Assembly (NCBI RefSeq): GCF_029846115.1
Contig: NZ_JARVZZ010000001.1
Span: 2,170,001 to 2,234,000, forward strand
Length of the DNA stretch: 64,000 nucleotides
Direction of reading: 5' to 3'
From: Serratia marcescens
GTDB taxonomy: Bacteria; Pseudomonadota; Gammaproteobacteria; Enterobacterales; Enterobacteriaceae
The translations under genes and the position numbers were made by a program. Below the pieces are notes generated by a model. It did no database searches, was not told where the DNA came from, and saw nothing but the letters and a program-made list of their open reading frames with translations. How positions within the stretch are numbered: the first letter of the stretch is position 1; each line of letters begins with the position of its first letter. Below, piece after piece: positions 48,222 to 57,286 of the stretch.

Positions 48222-48227
48222 ATTCAG

Positions 48228-48253
48228 AAAAAAGCGCCTTTTGGCGCTTTTTT
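48228..48253 (+). terminator. Terminator in repeat unit 1
   Basis: Six A and GCGCC pair with GGCGC and six T over a TTTT loop. It comes 7 nt after the last tRNA-Lys. Confidence 0.92.
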
Positions 48254-48426
48254 CGCATCTGCGCCACCAGACTCTACTTTATCTTCTTGCTAACAGAGTT
48301 CACCGAGTCGTGCGGGTGAGATCCTGCGCTCAGGTTCGAGCATCGCGCAGCGATACGACAACGCGCAGCGTTGCCCGCAGGGTGAGGCCACAGGCCGAAT
48401 CAATCCTGCACGACCCACCAATTCAG

Positions 48427-48452
48427 AAAAAAGCGCCTTTTGGCGCTTTTTT
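48427..48452 (+). terminator. Terminator in repeat unit 2
   Basis: Exact copy of the unit 1 terminator, 199 bp downstream. Confidence 0.9.
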
Positions 48453-48625
48453 CGCATCTGCGCCACCAGACTCTACTTTACCCTCTTGCTAACAGAGTTC
48501 ACCGAGTCGTGCGGGTGAGATCCTGCGCTCAGGTTCGAGCATCGCGCAGCGATACGACAACGCGCAGCGTTGCCCGCAGGGTGAGGCCACAGGCCGAATC
48601 AATCCTGCACGACCCACCAATTCAG

Positions 48626-48651
48626 AAAAAAGCGCCTTTTGGCGCTTTTTT
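48626..48651 (+). terminator. Terminator in repeat unit 3
   Basis: Exact copy of the unit 1 terminator, 398 bp downstream. Confidence 0.9.
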
Positions 48652-48824
48652 CGCATCTGCGCCACCAGACTCTACTTTACCCTCTTGCTAACAGAGTTCA
48701 CCGAGTCGTGCGGGTGAGATCCTGCGCTCAGGTTCGAGCATCGCGCAGCGATACGACAACGCGCAGCGTTGCCCGCAGGGTGAGGCCACAGGCCGAATCA
48801 ATCCTGCACGACCCACCAATTCAG

Positions 48825-48850
48825 AAAAAAGCGCCTTTTGGCGCTTTTTT
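48825..48850 (+). terminator. Terminator in the partial fourth repeat
   Basis: Exact copy of the unit 1 terminator at the end of the array. Sequence similarity to the repeat stops about 10 nt later. Confidence 0.9.
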
Positions 48851-49062
48851 CGCATCTGCGTCATCGCAATCTGAATCCGCTGCTTTCTCGTTTCAACACC
48901 GCACCGATCATCCTCACGCTGTTCTCTGAACGGCTATACGGTCTCGTCAGGCCATTATCCGCTGTGAGCTGTGCAGCCACTGTCTGTATTTTTTAATTCA
49001 TTAAACAATAGGTGCGCAAATATGAAAATATCAGCGGACTTTTCGCGCGGTTTTAGGTATTT

Positions 49063-49080
49063 TGTTTAGTATATAAAACG
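49063..49080 (+). promoter_or_regulatory. Candidate NadR (NAD repressor) operator before nadA
   Basis: TGTTTAGTATATAAAACG matches TGTTTA-N6-TAAACA in the full left half and four of six bases on the right. It is 63 bp upstream of nadA. NadR control of nadA-pnuC is known in Salmonella and E. coli. Confidence 0.45.
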
Positions 49081-49142
49081 AAGGGCGTTGCGGCAGGCGA
49101 TATTCACGCGGCAGGCGCCCAGCCTAGCATGAGATTGCAGCG

Positions 49143-50204
49143 ATGAGTGAAATGTTTGATGTCAATGCGGCGGTGTACCCCTTCCCGCCTAAACCGGTTC
49201 CGCTGGACGTAGCCGAAAAAGCCTTTTATCGCGAGAAGATCAAAACCCTGCTCAAGCAGCGCAATGCGGTGATGGTCGCCCACTATTATACCGATCCGGA
49301 AATCCAGGCGCTGGCGGAAGAAACCGGCGGCTGCGTGGCGGATTCGCTGGAAATGGCGCGCTTCGGCAGCGCCCATCCGGCTTCCACGCTGTTGGTGGCC
49401 GGCGTGCGCTTCATGGGGGAAACCGCCAAGATCCTCAGCCCGGAAAAGCAGGTGCTGATGCCGACGCTGTTTGCCGAATGTTCGCTGGATCTGGGCTGCC
49501 CGGAAGAGGAGTTTCATGCGTTTTGCGACAGCCACCCCGATCGCACCGTGGTGGTCTATGCGAACACCTCGGCGGCGGTCAAAGCGCGCGCCGACTGGGT
49601 GGTCACTTCCAGCATCGCCGTTGAGCTGATCGAACACCTGGACAGCCTGGGCGAGAAGATCATTTGGGCGCCGGATCGCCATCTCGGCAGCTACGTGCAG
49701 AAGCAGACCGGCGCCGACGTGCTGTGCTGGCAAGGCGCCTGCATTGTCCATGACGAGTTCAAGACTCAGGCGCTGCGGCGCATGAAGGCGCTTTATCCGC
49801 AGGCGGCCATCCTGGTGCATCCCGAATCGCCACAGGCGGTGGTTGAGTTGGCGGATGCGGTGGGATCGACCAGCCAACTGATTCAGGCGGCGAAAACATT
49901 GCCGCATCAACAGCTGATCGTCGCCACCGATCGCGGTATCTTTTACAAGATGCAGCAGGCCTGCCCGGACAAGGAGCTGTTCGAAGCGCCAACCGCCGGA
50001 GAAGGGGCGACCTGTCGCAGCTGCGCGCATTGCCCGTGGATGGCGATGAATGGCCTGAAGGCGATTGCTGAAGGGCTGGAGCAGGGGGGCGCGCAGCATG
50101 AGATCCACGTGGACGCCGCGCTGCGTGAGAAGGCCCTGGTGCCGCTGAACCGCATGCTGGATTTCGCCGCTCAGCTTAAGATGCAGGTTAAAGGCAACGC
50201 TTAA
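49143..50204 (+). CDS. nadA: Quinolinate synthase NadA
   Basis: NadA uses a 4Fe-4S cluster to condense iminoaspartate with dihydroxyacetone phosphate to quinolinate in NAD synthesis. The 353-residue protein shows [51 protein letters not shown] and the cysteine-rich [18 protein letters not shown], which gives cluster ligands. Its place after the lysT-valT tRNA operon and before pnuC matches E. coli. Confidence 0.97.
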   Translation: MSEMFDVNAAVYPFPPKPVPLDVAEKAFYREKIKTLLKQRNAVMVAHYYTDPEIQALAEETGGCVADSLEMARFGSAHPASTLLVAGVRFMGETAKILSPEKQVLMPTLFAECSLDLGCPEEEFHAFCDSHPDRTVVVYANTSAAVKARADWVVTSSIAVELIEHLDSLGEKIIWAPDRHLGSYVQKQTGADVLCWQGACIVHDEFKTQALRRMKALYPQAAILVHPESPQAVVELADAVGSTSQLIQAAKTLPHQQLIVATDRGIFYKMQQACPDKELFEAPTAGEGATCRSCAHCPWMAMNGLKAIAEGLEQGGAQHEIHVDAALREKALVPLNRMLDFAAQLKMQVKGNA

Positions 50205-50224
50205 CCGTTTAAAAGGATGACCTC

Positions 50225-50950
50225 ATGAGCTTCTTCAGTACCAGCAATATTCTGGTGCATATTCCGCTTGGCGCGGGCGGTTACGATCTGTCGTGGATCG
50301 AAGCCATCGGCACGCTGTTCGGGTTACTGTGCATCTGGTACGCCAGCAAGGAAAAAATCATCAACTACCTGTTCGGCCTGATCAACGTCACGCTGTTCGC
50401 GGTGATTTTCTTCCAGATCCAGCTGTACGCCAGCCTGCTGCTGCAGCTGTTCTTTTTCGGCGCCAACATTTACGGTTGGTATGCCTGGAGCCGCCAAACC
50501 CAGGATAATCAGGCTGAGCTGCAGATCCGCTGGCTGCCGTTACCGAAAGCGTTGGCCTGGGCGGCGGTTTGCGTCATCGGCATTGGCCTGATGACCTTTA
50601 ACATCGACCGCGTGTTCGCCTGGCTGACGCAGATCGCGGTAGCGGTGATGCAAGGGCTGGGGCTGAACGTGCAGATGCCTGAGCTGCAGCCGGACGCGTT
50701 CCCATTCTGGGATTCGGCGATGATGGTGCTCTCCATCGTGGCGATGATCCTGATGACGCGCAAGTACGTGGAAAACTGGCTGCTGTGGGTGGTTATCGAC
50801 GTCATCAGCGTGGCTATCTTCGCCTACCAGGGGGTGTACGCGATGGCGCTGGAATACGTCATTCTGACGCTGATCGCCCTGAACGGCTCCTGGCTGTGGA
50901 TCAAGAGCGCCGGGCGCAACCGTTCCAACCCGCTCTCTTCCGCACCGTAA
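50225..50950 (+). CDS. pnuC: Nicotinamide riboside transporter PnuC
   Basis: PnuC imports nicotinamide riboside by facilitated diffusion for NAD salvage. The 241-residue protein has about seven membrane helices and the conserved substrate motifs WYASKEKIINYLFGLINVTLFAVIFF, FGANIYGWYAW and WVVIDVISVAIFAYQGVYAMALEY. It follows nadA by 20 bp and probably shares its promoter. A hairpin lies between pnuC and zitB. Confidence 0.96.
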   Translation: MSFFSTSNILVHIPLGAGGYDLSWIEAIGTLFGLLCIWYASKEKIINYLFGLINVTLFAVIFFQIQLYASLLLQLFFFGANIYGWYAWSRQTQDNQAELQIRWLPLPKALAWAAVCVIGIGLMTFNIDRVFAWLTQIAVAVMQGLGLNVQMPELQPDAFPFWDSAMMVLSIVAMILMTRKYVENWLLWVVIDVISVAIFAYQGVYAMALEYVILTLIALNGSWLWIKSAGRNRSNPLSSAP

Positions 50951-50957
50951 CAACGCA

Positions 50958-50982
50958 GAGGGCGCCGTGGTGGCGCCCTCTT
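50958..50982. terminator. Bidirectional hairpin between pnuC and zitB
   Basis: GAGGGCGCC (50958-50966) pairs with GGCGCCCTC (50972-50980) over a 5-nt loop. The T-run is short. It lies between the convergent pnuC and zitB genes. Confidence 0.7.
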
Positions 50983-50985
50983 GGC

Positions 50986-51948
50986 TTAGTGACGATGTCC
51001 CAGATGGGAGTGCGCTTCGGCATGTGAGTGTTCACTCGGCTCCGGCGCCCGGTTGATACCGCAGTCCGGTGTCTCGCAGTGCCGGTACTCCATCTGAATG
51101 GTCACGTGGCCAATCTTGTAGTGTTCCAACAGATAACCCTGAATGCGTTGCAACAGCCCATCATGATCATGCGGCGGGATCACCTGCGCATGCAGCGTCA
51201 TCAGCTTCTGTTCGCCGATCTGCCAGACGTGCACGTGATGGATGTTGCGCACCTCCGGGATATTCAGGCACAGGTCTTTTTGCAGCTTGGCGATATCGAC
51301 CTCCTGCGGTGTGCCTTCCAACAGCTCGTGGAAACTCTCCTTCAGCAGCCGCCAGGCACTGCGCAGCACCAGACAGGAGACCAGCACCGACAGGATCGGG
51401 TCAATCGGCGTCCAGCCGGTGGCGAGAATGACGATGGCGGCGACGATGGCGCCCACCGAACCGAGCAGGTCGCCCAACACATGCAGCGCGGCGGCGCGCA
51501 CGTTGATATTTTTCTCTTCACTGCCGCGATGCAGCAGCCAGAAGGCGAACAGGTTCGCCAGCAGCCCCGCTACGGCGATGATCAGCATTGGCGTACCCAT
51601 CACCGGCTGCGGTTCGAAGAAACGCCGTATCGCCTCCCACAGGATGAATACCACGATCACCAGCAGCGCCGCGGCGTTGAGGAAGGCCGCCAGGGTGGTC
51701 AGGCGCAAATAGCCGAAGGTGTGGCGCGCGTTGGGTTTGCGCTGGGAGAAGTGCACCGCCATCAGCGCCACCAGCAGCGCGGCGGCATCGGTCAACATAT
51801 GGCCGGCGTCGGCCAACAGCGCCAGCGAGCCGGACAACAGGCCACCGACCACCTCGGCCACCATAAAGACGGCGGTGACTAAAAAAGCGGTCAGTAGGCG
51901 TTTACTATTACTGTCTTTCGGCAGGTGTACGTGTGGAGTGTCCGACAT
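50986..51948 (-). CDS. zitB: Zinc exporter ZitB (cation diffusion facilitator)
   Basis: ZitB exports Zn2+ in exchange for protons. The 320-residue CDF protein has six membrane helices, metal-site residues in [16 protein letters not shown] (His-x3-Asp type) and TPIDPILS, and His-rich ends ([23 protein letters not shown]). Its ATG shares one base with the stop of the upstream BvgS-like kinase (TAATG), so it is translationally coupled to a two-component system. In E. coli zitB is a single gene under zinc-responsive control. Confidence 0.95.
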   Translation of the reverse strand: MSDTPHVHLPKDSNSKRLLTAFLVTAVFMVAEVVGGLLSGSLALLADAGHMLTDAAALLVALMAVHFSQRKPNARHTFGYLRLTTLAAFLNAAALLVIVVFILWEAIRRFFEPQPVMGTPMLIIAVAGLLANLFAFWLLHRGSEEKNINVRAAALHVLGDLLGSVGAIVAAIVILATGWTPIDPILSVLVSCLVLRSAWRLLKESFHELLEGTPQEVDIAKLQKDLCLNIPEVRNIHHVHVWQIGEQKLMTLHAQVIPPHDHDGLLQRIQGYLLEHYKIGHVTIQMEYRHCETPDCGINRAPEPSEHSHAEAHSHLGHRH

Positions 51949-54900
51949 TATTCATCCTTATGCATAGCGAAAGAGGGGGCGGCGGCGAGCAGGGCGTCCA
52001 GCTCCGGTTCTATCTGCGCCACTAACGCCTTTAATTTAGTATAAGCGGCGGCGGCAAGCTCGCCCCGACGTGCGGTATCCACCAGCTGCTGGCACAGCTG
52101 CGCGGCTTCCGGCAGCTGCAGCATCAGCAGGCTGCCCTTGATGCGGTGCGCCGCCTGCTCCAGGTGCGGCCAGTCGCTCGCGGCGACGGCGTCCGCGAGC
52201 CGCTGCCGGTCCTGGCGCAGCGTATCGCCGAGCGTCTGCGCCAGCCGCTGCAGCATGGCGCGATCGCCACCTGCCATTTCGGCCAGCGTTTGCCGCAGGT
52301 CAGTAAGGACTGACTTTTCTTCCTGGGCCTGCGACTGCTGGGCCAATACCTGGCCGATCGCCGCCAGTGAAATCGGTTTGGTCAGGAAGTGGTCGATCGC
52401 CACCAGCCCCGGAGGAATGCGGGTAAACTCCTGCACGTCTGCCGAGCAGAGCACTATGCGGCAAGGCGGGCGTTGCAGCCGCTGTTCGTCGCGGCGGATC
52501 AGCCTGGCCAGCGTCAGGCCGTCCGGGCGCGGCATGTTATAGTCGATAAACAGCAGATCGAACGGTTGACGGCGCTGGGCTTTCAACAGCGCATAGCCTT
52601 GTTCGAAGCGGGCGGGTTGCAGCCCGAAGTGGCGCAACTGGCGTTCCATAAGCAACAGATTGGTGGGGTGATCGTCAATCAGCGCGGTACGCAAGGCGGG
52701 AGACGGCAGAGCAAAGGGGCTTTCCTCCGGGGCGGTAACCGGGGCCGCGCCGCTCAGCTCGACCGGTATCGCGACCTCGACGCGGGTGCCGACTCCTGGC
52801 TGCGAGTGCAGCTCGATGCGGCCGCCCATCTGTTCGACGATCTCTTTACAGATAGACAGTCCCAAACCGGTGCCCTGCACCGAGATGCGTTGTGCGCCGC
52901 GCGCGCGGTAAAACGGTTGGAACAGCTTGCCTATTTCATCGGCGGCGATACCGCAGCCGCTGTCGTTCACCGCTAATCGCAATTCCCCCTGCCGCTCATC
53001 CTGCGCGCGCCAGCCGATCTCGACCTGAATGGTGCCGCGCGGCGTGAACTTTATCGCGTTGTTTATCAGGTTGTTAGCCACCTGAAGTAAACGCTCACCA
53101 TCAATAATCACCGCCTCCGGCAGCGCCGGATCCGCCACCACGCTCAGCGTCAACGGCCGTTCACCGATCAGCGGTCGGTAGAGGGCGTCGATGCGCGCGA
53201 CCCAGGGGCGTAGCGCCACCGGTTTTGGCGCCAGCGTCAGCGAACCGGTTTCCAGCCGAGCGTGATCCTGCAGGTCATTGAGCAGGTTGAGCAGCGAAGA
53301 GGCCGAACTGTATATCACCGGCAGGCCTTCCGGCGCGGGTTGGCGTTTGAGCTCCAGCTCCAGCAGGCCGAGGATGGCGTGCATCGGCGTGCGCAGCTCG
53401 TGGCTGACGGTGGCGAGGAATTTGCTCTTCATGCGATTTTCCGCTTCGGCGCGGCGGCGCGCGTGCTCGAGCTCTTCGCGTTCGCGTTTTTCACGGCGCT
53501 GCAGCATGAAACGGCGCAGCGTCAGCGCCAGCAGCAGCACGGTGGCGGCGGCCAGCAGCGCCAGCAGCCAGGTGGTCTGCGGTGGCATGCGGTTGTCGTT
53601 CACCGCGTCGATCAGGTTGCTGCGATCGACGATCCACTCGTCGCGCAGCGATTGCAGGGTGTCCGCCGGGATCTGCATCAGGTTCTTATCGAGGATCGCC
53701 AGGAGCAGCGGCTGATCGCGGCGCACGCCGAAGGCCACCGGATAGGGGATGTTGTTGGCGGCGAAGGCCAGCTTGATGGCGCCGGAATAGCGCGACAGCG
53801 CCAAAAAGTTGGCGGAGATGACGTTATCCACCAGCGCATCCAACTGGCCGTTGGCCAGCGCGTCGTACATCGACTTGCTGTCGGCGAAGCTGACGGTCTG
53901 CTCCTGCTCCGGCACCAGCCCCTGCGCCAAATCGCCCTGCAGCACGCCGATGCGCTGGCCGGCCAAATCGCTCCAGGTGGAAATGCCGTTAGCATGCTGG
54001 CCGACGTAAACGCCCCACAGTGAACGGTGGATCGGCATGCTGGCGCCGTAGCGCGCCTTGACGCCGCGCGCCAGCGGCAGGGCGGCGCGGAAGCTGGCCT
54101 GGCCGGACTGCACCAGCTGATCGGCCTGCTCGGCGTTGCGTGCCCACAGCGGCGCGAAACGCAGCCCGGTGTTTTGCGCGATGATGTTGAGAATGTCGAT
54201 GGCGTAGCCGCGCGGCTGGCCGTCGGAGCCGCGGTAGGCGAACGGGAAGTTGTTCTCGATGGCGGCGTAGTAAACCACGCGGTGGCTCGCCACCCAATTC
54301 TTCTCCATCGTCGTCAGATCGGCATTGCCGGTGTCGAGGTAGCTGGGGATCTTTTTGCTCCAGCGGCTCTGCAGGGCGTTCATCAGCTCCATCGGCGCGT
54401 CGGCGATGGCGGTGTCCAGCGTGTCTATCAGCCGCGAGTCGGCGGCGGCGAACACGAAGGACAGGTTGCCCAGATTCTCGTTGCTTTCAATCTGATAGAG
54501 CTGGCCGAGCTGCAGTTGGTCGATGATAAAGCTGGCGCTGGCCTCGTCGGCGATAAAGTAGTCGCTGCTGCCGTTGAGCAGCGAGTAGACCGCCTGCAGA
54601 TTGTTGTCGTAGCGCTGGATCTGCGATGCCACCGCCTGCAGAGCGCCGCCGGACTGCATGTCGGTCAGCGCGCCGATCGCGACGCGGGCGTTGGCGGAGT
54701 TGAGCATCACCGGCCGATCGTTGCTGCGATCGCGCAATACGCGCAGGTTGCTGACGTAATAGGGCTGAGAGATCGCCAATCCGTGCAGCGCCTCACTCTG
54801 CGGGATGCCGTACAGCAGATCGATCTTGCCGTCGTGCAGCGCCTGCTCCAGCTGCGTCAGATCGGCAAAGCCGTAAATGGCGAAGCGAATGCCGGTCACC

Positions 54901-55148
54901 TGCTGGATATAGCCGAGGTAGTCGGCGTTCAGCCCGTACAGATCGTCGTCCACGATGATGTTGTACGGGCTGGTGTTCTCACTGATGATGCCGATGCGCA
55001 GCGTTCGGTCGCGCCAGGGATTTTTCTCGCCGACGATCAGCATGTTCTCGGGGGTATTCAGATTGCTGACCAGCTGATAGCGCACCGGCTCCGCCGCCTG
55101 CGCCAGACCGCACCACAGGATCAGCAGCAGCAGAGCGCGGCGCATCAT
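51948..55148 (-). CDS. BvgS/EvgS-like hybrid sensor histidine kinase
   Basis: The 1066-residue protein has a signal peptide (1-19), two tandem periplasmic solute-binding (Venus flytrap) domains (about 48-265 and 290-510), one membrane helix (525-544), a HisKA domain (His583 in [14 protein letters not shown]), HATPase ([11 protein letters not shown] with Asn697, [13 protein letters not shown]), a receiver domain (Asp869 in [11 protein letters not shown]) and a C-terminal HPt domain (His1001 in [14 protein letters not shown]). This is the BvgS/EvgS plan without a clear PAS domain. It overlaps the response regulator gene by 4 nt and zitB by 1 nt. The signal sensed is not known. Confidence 0.92.
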   Translation of the reverse strand: MMRRALLLLILWCGLAQAAEPVRYQLVSNLNTPENMLIVGEKNPWRDRTLRIGIISENTSPYNIIVDDDLYGLNADYLGYIQQVTGIRFAIYGFADLTQLEQALHDGKIDLLYGIPQSEALHGLAISQPYYVSNLRVLRDRSNDRPVMLNSANARVAIGALTDMQSGGALQAVASQIQRYDNNLQAVYSLLNGSSDYFIADEASASFIIDQLQLGQLYQIESNENLGNLSFVFAAADSRLIDTLDTAIADAPMELMNALQSRWSKKIPSYLDTGNADLTTMEKNWVASHRVVYYAAIENNFPFAYRGSDGQPRGYAIDILNIIAQNTGLRFAPLWARNAEQADQLVQSGQASFRAALPLARGVKARYGASMPIHRSLWGVYVGQHANGISTWSDLAGQRIGVLQGDLAQGLVPEQEQTVSFADSKSMYDALANGQLDALVDNVISANFLALSRYSGAIKLAFAANNIPYPVAFGVRRDQPLLLAILDKNLMQIPADTLQSLRDEWIVDRSNLIDAVNDNRMPPQTTWLLALLAAATVLLLALTLRRFMLQRREKREREELEHARRRAEAENRMKSKFLATVSHELRTPMHAILGLLELELKRQPAPEGLPVIYSSASSLLNLLNDLQDHARLETGSLTLAPKPVALRPWVARIDALYRPLIGERPLTLSVVADPALPEAVIIDGERLLQVANNLINNAIKFTPRGTIQVEIGWRAQDERQGELRLAVNDSGCGIAADEIGKLFQPFYRARGAQRISVQGTGLGLSICKEIVEQMGGRIELHSQPGVGTRVEVAIPVELSGAAPVTAPEESPFALPSPALRTALIDDHPTNLLLMERQLRHFGLQPARFEQGYALLKAQRRQPFDLLFIDYNMPRPDGLTLARLIRRDEQRLQRPPCRIVLCSADVQEFTRIPPGLVAIDHFLTKPISLAAIGQVLAQQSQAQEEKSVLTDLRQTLAEMAGGDRAMLQRLAQTLGDTLRQDRQRLADAVAASDWPHLEQAAHRIKGSLLMLQLPEAAQLCQQLVDTARRGELAAAAYTKLKALVAQIEPELDALLAAAPSFAMHKDE

Positions 55149-55750
55149 GGCGCCAGCTCTTTAAACACCGCCACCAGCTCCAGCAGGTTGCCGGCGCCGG
55201 TTTTGCGCTGGATGTTCTTTTTGTGCGTGCTGACGGTCTTGTTGCTGATGTGCAGCCGATCGGCGATCTGCAGGTTGGACAGCCCCTGGCTCAGCAAGCC
55301 CAGCACTTCGAGCTCTTTGGGAGTGAGCAGCCCACCGTCCGCCGTCGGCGCTTCTTCGGCCAGCGCGGCGGCGGGGAAGTGGGTTTCACCGTCCAGCACC
55401 TGCTCGATCGCCTGTACCAGCTCTGCCAACGAGCTGCCTTTATTGACGAAACCGTTGGCGCCGGCGGCATGGGCCATGCGCGCATAGACCTCGGCTTCCT
55501 GCGCGGTATAGATCAGGATCGGCTGCTGCGGATAGCGGCGGCGAATTTTTTTCAACAGCTGCAGCCCGTCGACCTGCGGCAGGCCGATATCCAGGATCAC
55601 CAGGCCGAAAGCGGCCTCGGCCAGCAGGGCCTGCGCCTGGACGTCGTCCTGCGCCGCCTGCAGACGGTAGGGGCGGGATGATTTCATTAGCGCCGCTTCC
55701 AGTGCGACATGAACCACCGGGTGGTCATCAACTAATAACAGAGAGGGCAT
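55145..55750 (-). CDS. LuxR/NarL-type response regulator (BvgA/EvgA-like)
   Basis: The 201-residue protein has a receiver domain (Asp8, Asp9 acid pocket; phosphoacceptor Asp54 in VILDIGLPQVDG; Lys in NKGSS) and a C-terminal LuxR helix-turn-helix (LLTPKELEVLGLLSQGLSNLQIADRLHISNKTVSTHKKNI). It is the partner of the hybrid kinase. The ATG at 55750 starts at MPSLLLVDDHP; a longer frame from 55831 has no similarity. Its targets are unknown, though zitB is a candidate because it is in the same operon. Confidence 0.92.
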   Translation of the reverse strand: MPSLLLVDDHPVVHVALEAALMKSSRPYRLQAAQDDVQAQALLAEAAFGLVILDIGLPQVDGLQLLKKIRRRYPQQPILIYTAQEAEVYARMAHAAGANGFVNKGSSLAELVQAIEQVLDGETHFPAAALAEEAPTADGGLLTPKELEVLGLLSQGLSNLQIADRLHISNKTVSTHKKNIQRKTGAGNLLELVAVFKELAP

Positions 55751-55962
55751 GTTCAACTCGGGTCGTTTTATATTCCGATCGCTAGCATAGCGAAAAAGGA
55801 GGCTCTGCGCTCCCCTGATGAAACAGCACAATCTGCTGTTAATTTGGCGGTTCCAGCGGAGGGGGGCAAAGGTGATTTACAGCGCCATTCCCACAGGCTA
55901 GATTGTTGGGATCTACACCGTTACGCACTGCGAAATACCCCTCGATACCGAATGGAAAAGCT

Positions 55963-57015
55963 ATGAATTACCAAAACGACGATTTACGCATTAATGATAT
56001 TAAGGAACTCCTGCCGCCGGTGGCTTTGCTGGAGAAATTCCCGGCCACTGAACGCGCAGCAAAGACGGTGTCCCAGGCCCGCAGCGCAATTCACAATATC
56101 CTCCGCGGCAGCGACGATCGCCTGCTGGTGGTGATTGGCCCTTGCTCTATTCACGATACCCAAGCCGCCAAAGAGTACGCGGGGCGCCTGCTGGCGCTGC
56201 GTGAAGAACTGAGCGGCGAGCTGGAAGTGGTCATGCGCGTATACTTCGAAAAACCGCGCACCACCGTGGGCTGGAAAGGCCTGATCAACGATCCGCAGAT
56301 GGACAACAGCTTCAACATCAACGACGGTCTGCGCCTGGCGCGCAAGCTGCTGGTAGAGATCAACGACAGCGGCCTGCCGGCCGCCGGCGAATTCCTCGAC
56401 ATGATCACGCCGCAGTACCTGGCGGATCTGATGAGCTGGGGCGCCATCGGCGCGCGCACCACGGAATCGCAGGTGCACCGCGAGCTGGCCTCCGGCCTCT
56501 CATGCCCGGTGGGCTTCAAGAACGGCACCGACGGCACCATCAAGGTGGCGATCGACGCCATCAACGCCGCCGGTGCGCCGCACTGCTTCCTGTCGGTGAC
56601 CAAGTGGGGCCACTCGGCTATCGTTAACACCAGCGGCAACGGCGACTGCCACATTATCCTGCGCGGCGGTAAAGAGCCTAACTACAGCGCGGCGCACGTG
56701 AAAGACGTCAAAGCCGGCCTGAGCAAAGCCGGGCTGCCGGCGCAGGTGATGATCGACTTCAGCCATGCCAACAGCAGCAAACAGTTCAAAAAGCAGATGG
56801 ACGTGAGCGCTGACGTTTGCGGGCAGATCAGCGGCGGTGAAAAAGCGATCATCGGCGTGATGATTGAGAGCCACCTGGTGGAAGGTAACCAGAACCTCGA
56901 AAGCGGCGAACCGCTGGTTTACGGCAAGAGCGTGACCGACGGCTGCATCGGCTGGCAGGACACCGAAACCGTGCTGCGCGATCTGGCGGCGGCGGTGAAA
57001 GCGCGCCGCGGCTAA
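55963..57015 (+). CDS. aroG: DAHP synthase, phenylalanine-sensitive
   Basis: AroG condenses phosphoenolpyruvate and erythrose 4-phosphate, the first step of aromatic amino acid synthesis, and is feedback-inhibited by Phe. The 350-residue protein matches E. coli AroG in full length. It shows VIGPCSIHD, VYFEKPRTTVGWKGLINDP, GARTTESQVHRELASGLSCPVGFKNGT, MIDFSHANSSKQ and the metal ligands nearby. The ATG at 55963 matches the family start; the 20 residues upstream in frame do not. A TyrR-like half site was seen but not accepted. Confidence 0.97.
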   Translation: MNYQNDDLRINDIKELLPPVALLEKFPATERAAKTVSQARSAIHNILRGSDDRLLVVIGPCSIHDTQAAKEYAGRLLALREELSGELEVVMRVYFEKPRTTVGWKGLINDPQMDNSFNINDGLRLARKLLVEINDSGLPAAGEFLDMITPQYLADLMSWGAIGARTTESQVHRELASGLSCPVGFKNGTDGTIKVAIDAINAAGAPHCFLSVTKWGHSAIVNTSGNGDCHIILRGGKEPNYSAAHVKDVKAGLSKAGLPAQVMIDFSHANSSKQFKKQMDVSADVCGQISGGEKAIIGVMIESHLVEGNQNLESGEPLVYGKSVTDGCIGWQDTETVLRDLAAAVKARRG

Positions 57016-57027
57016 TCGCGAAAATGA

Positions 57028-57055
57028 CAAGGGCCCGGCAGCGGGCCCTTGTTTT
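57028..57055 (+). terminator. Intrinsic terminator after aroG
   Basis: CAAGGGCCCG pairs with CGGGCCCTTG over a GCAG loop (57028-57051), followed by TTTT. Confidence 0.92.
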
Positions 57056-57286
57056 AATTTTCATCATTGCACTTCTCTACCTCCCCCTTCCGATAATTTA
57101 AGGCTTACAATTAATAGGCCAATGAAATCATTAAGCGGCCACCTTCGCATTATTCCTATTTAATAAAAGAATAATTGTCACTGCTCGCGGCATTGTGCTT
57201 ATATAAGACGCTTTTTTATTCCGCAAACCCCGCATGACGAATAAGCGGGGAGTGGTATGACCTATTACTTTCAGGACGAAAGAATT

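Larger units (their letters stand above)
48222..48860 (+). repeat. Tandem 199-bp tRNA-tail repeats (rtT-like), 3.2 copies
   Basis: Unit 1 is 48222-48420, unit 2 48421-48619, unit 3 48620-48818, and a 42-nt partial copy ends near 48860. Units 2 and 3 are identical; unit 1 differs at two positions. Each full unit holds in order a terminator, a unique spacer, GGTTCGA, four hairpins (ATCGC-GCA-GCGAT, CAACGC-GCA-GCGTTG, CCC-GCA-GGG, GGCC-ACA-GGCC) and the last 19 nt of tRNA-Lys (AATCCTGCACGACCCACCA). E. coli tyrT carries 178-bp repeats with 19 nt of its tRNA 3' end; the parallel is strong but the tRNA and unit length differ. Confidence 0.93.

Noticed and set aside
48222-48818. CRISPR array
   Set aside because: The repeats are 199 bp, directly adjacent, with no unique spacers and no cas genes. 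They are tandem duplications with tRNA tails.
47313-48818. Phage or island attachment sites at tRNA-Lys 3' ends
   Set aside because: Tail copies look like att sites, but there is no integrase or foreign gene between them. The regular hairpin cassette explains them better.
55873-55890. TyrR box before aroG
   Set aside because: Only a TGTAAA half site is seen on the minus strand; the second half does not match TTTACA.
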